DNA of 64,000 nucleotides from Chryseobacterium artocarpi. GTDB lineage: Bacteria > Bacteroidota > Bacteroidia > Flavobacteriales > Weeksellaceae. Below the pieces are notes generated by a model that saw only the letters and a list, made by a program, of their open reading frames with translations, was not told the DNA's origin and did no database searches. Where the stretch lies: the NCBI RefSeq assembly GCF_001684975.1, contig NZ_MAYH01000001.1, forward strand, positions 248,001 through 312,000. Reading direction: 5' to 3'. Below are positions 62,771 through 64,000 of the stretch, piece after piece. A program made the translations under genes and the position numbers. Position 1 is the first letter of the stretch; every line of letters begins with the position of its first letter.

Positions 62771-63220
62771 TTAAGTTGAAAGTGGTCTGATATTAGTGCT
62801 GTGTGGAGGGTGCTTTAAAGAAAACATGACCAGACCAATGATATTGATAGCAAGAATGATAAAGTTAAAGTACAGCTGATCATTCCAGTTTATCCAGTTA
62901 AACAATGCGATACATGAGCAGGGAATACTAGGTGCAAACTTTAAAACATATACTAGGTATCCCGTGTAAAGAACCAGAACTACCATCGAAGTAATTAAAC
63001 CCAGTCTTCTCCAGTTCTTGTTGAGTAGCATAAGAATAATTCCAGCGTGTACAAGTTGCAAGATATAGGGTAGCAGATTACCACCTGAGGATAGCAAATA
63101 CGCACCCCTGATCTGCCTTTCAAATGTTTCAAAATCGAAAACTTTACTAGCAAATGTATATACCCATGTGAGAATGAGAATAAATACTACTATTTCTGAT
63201 ATAATATTTTTGGTTCGCAT
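62771..63220 (-). CDS. MauE/DoxX-like redox membrane protein
   Basis: A 149-residue protein with four predicted helices. TWVYTFASKVFDFETFERQI matches the N-terminus of the MauE-like domain at 19445. The Cys motif FAPSIPCSCIALFNWINWND corresponds to the CSCGG loop there. It lacks the C-terminal propeller-like extension. It is located between a small lipoprotein and a Cys-containing peptide on the same strand. The likely role is oxidation of cysteines in the periplasm, by analogy with MauE. Confidence 0.83.
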   Translation of the reverse strand: MRTKNIISEIVVFILILTWVYTFASKVFDFETFERQIRGAYLLSSGGNLLPYILQLVHAGIILMLLNKNWRRLGLITSMVVLVLYTGYLVYVLKFAPSIPCSCIALFNWINWNDQLYFNFIILAINIIGLVMFSLKHPPHSTNIRPLST

Positions 63221-63384
63221 GGTTTTATGTTTTTGGTTAATTGAATACGTTTTGTGAAGATCTACTGGAGATCACTATCGCATTTTTGATTTCACCAAAT
63301 TTAGATTGGTATATTGGTGAAAATCAAGTTTTTGTTGTGCTTGTTCGTCATATATACGTGTTTCTTCATTTAGATACCGTGCTT

Positions 63385-63627
63385 TTACCATTGTCCTCTG
63401 TCTTTGGGAGGTGGGTCCTCCTGGGAAGTTTCATTGTCATTGGCGTTTGAATTGGTACTTACTGTTAGTGTGTCCTGTATATTTCTCATGGACATATTTT
63501 TATTGTTTTTTTCTATTAATGGAGGCTGTGTTTTTTCCATTTGATCCATTTCGTCCTCCCTGCAGGAGGAAAGAGTACCTATACTTGTAAGTATCATTAC
63601 TAAAGAGATAATCGTTGATTTTTTCAT
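63385..63627 (-). CDS. Small lipoprotein
   Basis: An 80-residue protein with a signal peptide and lipobox (SIGTLSSCREDE, Cys near residue 22). A short acidic, low-complexity tail follows (NSNANDNETSQEDPPPKD). It is transcribed in the same direction as the MauE-like and Cys-peptide genes, with a 164-nt gap. No family recognised. It may be a processed peptide or surface lipoprotein of the same locus. Confidence 0.65.
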   Translation of the reverse strand: MKKSTIISLVMILTSIGTLSSCREDEMDQMEKTQPPLIEKNNKNMSMRNIQDTLTVSTNSNANDNETSQEDPPPKDRGQW

Positions 63628-64000
63628 TGCTAAATTTTTTTAAGATTATCCCGGCCGAGATTGATTAGAATTCTGAATGCAAATTATTCTTGTTTCTTCA
63701 AATCTCAAATTTATAGTGGTGCTGGAAGTTGAGCAGATACGTGCTTTATAAGTTTAGACACAGGTGTAAAAATGTATTTTCTCTTCTTATGAGGTATTGA
63801 TTTAAACATTTTTCATTTCAGTCTTATTTTTGATGTTTTTTTATTGTAGGAACAAAATAATTCTGTGTCTGTTCGCATAAATACGTGCTTGTACGTAAAA
63901 TATACACTTGTAAGTATTTGGTAGATAATGCTTTGTTATTTTTATGATGATTTTTTGTATATCTCTTCACAAATCATTCGATTTTGGTAAATTTTTATAA
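63628..64000. other. Right-edge intergenic region with repeated ATACGTGCTT
   Basis: About 370 AT-rich bases with no gene. ATACGTGCTT occurs at 63737 and 63881, and a CTTGTA motif recurs at 63888 and 63907 (19-bp spacing) within two palindrome-like stretches. The region may hold the promoter and operators of the lipoprotein gene. Confidence 0.5.

Noticed and set aside
1..64000. tRNA, rRNA or riboswitch genes
   Set aside because: I saw no cloverleaf, rRNA or known riboswitch consensus by eye. A search with covariance models would be needed to exclude small RNAs.

Overview
The window is a chromosomal stretch of a Bacteroidota bacterium, probably in the Flavobacteriia/Sphingobacteriia range and Chryseobacterium-like. 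The signs are low GC, -7 boxes of the TAnnTTTG type, two SusC/SusD loci with ECF sigma/FecR pairs, a type IX secretion sorting domain, and few Shine-Dalgarno sequences. Species is not decidable from the sequence alone. I saw no rRNA, tRNA or CRISPR array.

Layout. (1) 1-3.2 kb: an AraC-type regulator cut by the left edge, a tetracycline-type MFS exporter and a second AraC regulator. (2) 3.8-15.7 kb: a redox/hydrolase cluster, all on the + strand. It holds an autoregulated AraC gene, flavodoxin-fold proteins, two Cys-nucleophile alpha/beta hydrolases, a cupin, four SDR genes (one broken by a 17-nt deletion), three NmrA-like proteins, a cyclophilin-like lipoprotein and an MdaB-type quinone reductase. 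Five promoters in this region carry the same 64-bp module: two 13-bp direct repeats 21 bp apart, then exactly 22 nt to a TAnnTTTG box. They look like one AraC regulon. (3) 15.9-18 kb: a tyrosine recombinase with an excisionase-like partner and a structured possible attachment/regulatory element, probably one edge of an integrated island. (4) 18.5-29.9 kb: an AraC-like regulator, four 21-bp repeats, a MauE-like/propeller membrane protein and a small Cys-containing exported peptide, facing a SusC/SusD/S9 peptidase operon with its FecR and sigma factor. (5) 30.2-40.4 kb: a secreted T9SS beta-propeller-like protein, two giant YD/RHS proteins, the second with a C-terminal nuclease-like toxin, and three tandem paralogous putative immunity genes. 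(6) 40.5-44.1 kb: unrecognised genes, including a two-gene membrane unit and a GNAT protein. (7) 44.1-49.2 kb: a LexA/S24-type repressor divergent from a Y-family polymerase and a short DnaE, with two matching 19-bp operators (an inducible mutagenesis cassette). (8) 49.2-53.8 kb: a four-gene overlapping operon of MBL-fold protein, trypsin-like protease with C-terminal extension, small middle component and zinc-hook ABC/SMC-like ATPase. This matches the ABC three-component (Lamassu-like) anti-phage architecture. (9) 54-63.6 kb: a second sigma/FecR/SusC/SusD operon with a TlpA-like thioredoxin, convergent with a second MauE-like protein, a second small Cys-containing peptide and a small lipoprotein.

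The strongest candidates for something undescribed are three. The first is the repeated association of a SusCD uptake operon with a MauE-like redox membrane protein and a tiny exported Cys peptide, seen twice in this window. The second is the precise five-promoter AraC module. The third is the MBL + protease + ABC-3C defence operon. The RHS toxin with its triplicated immunity array is also notable.
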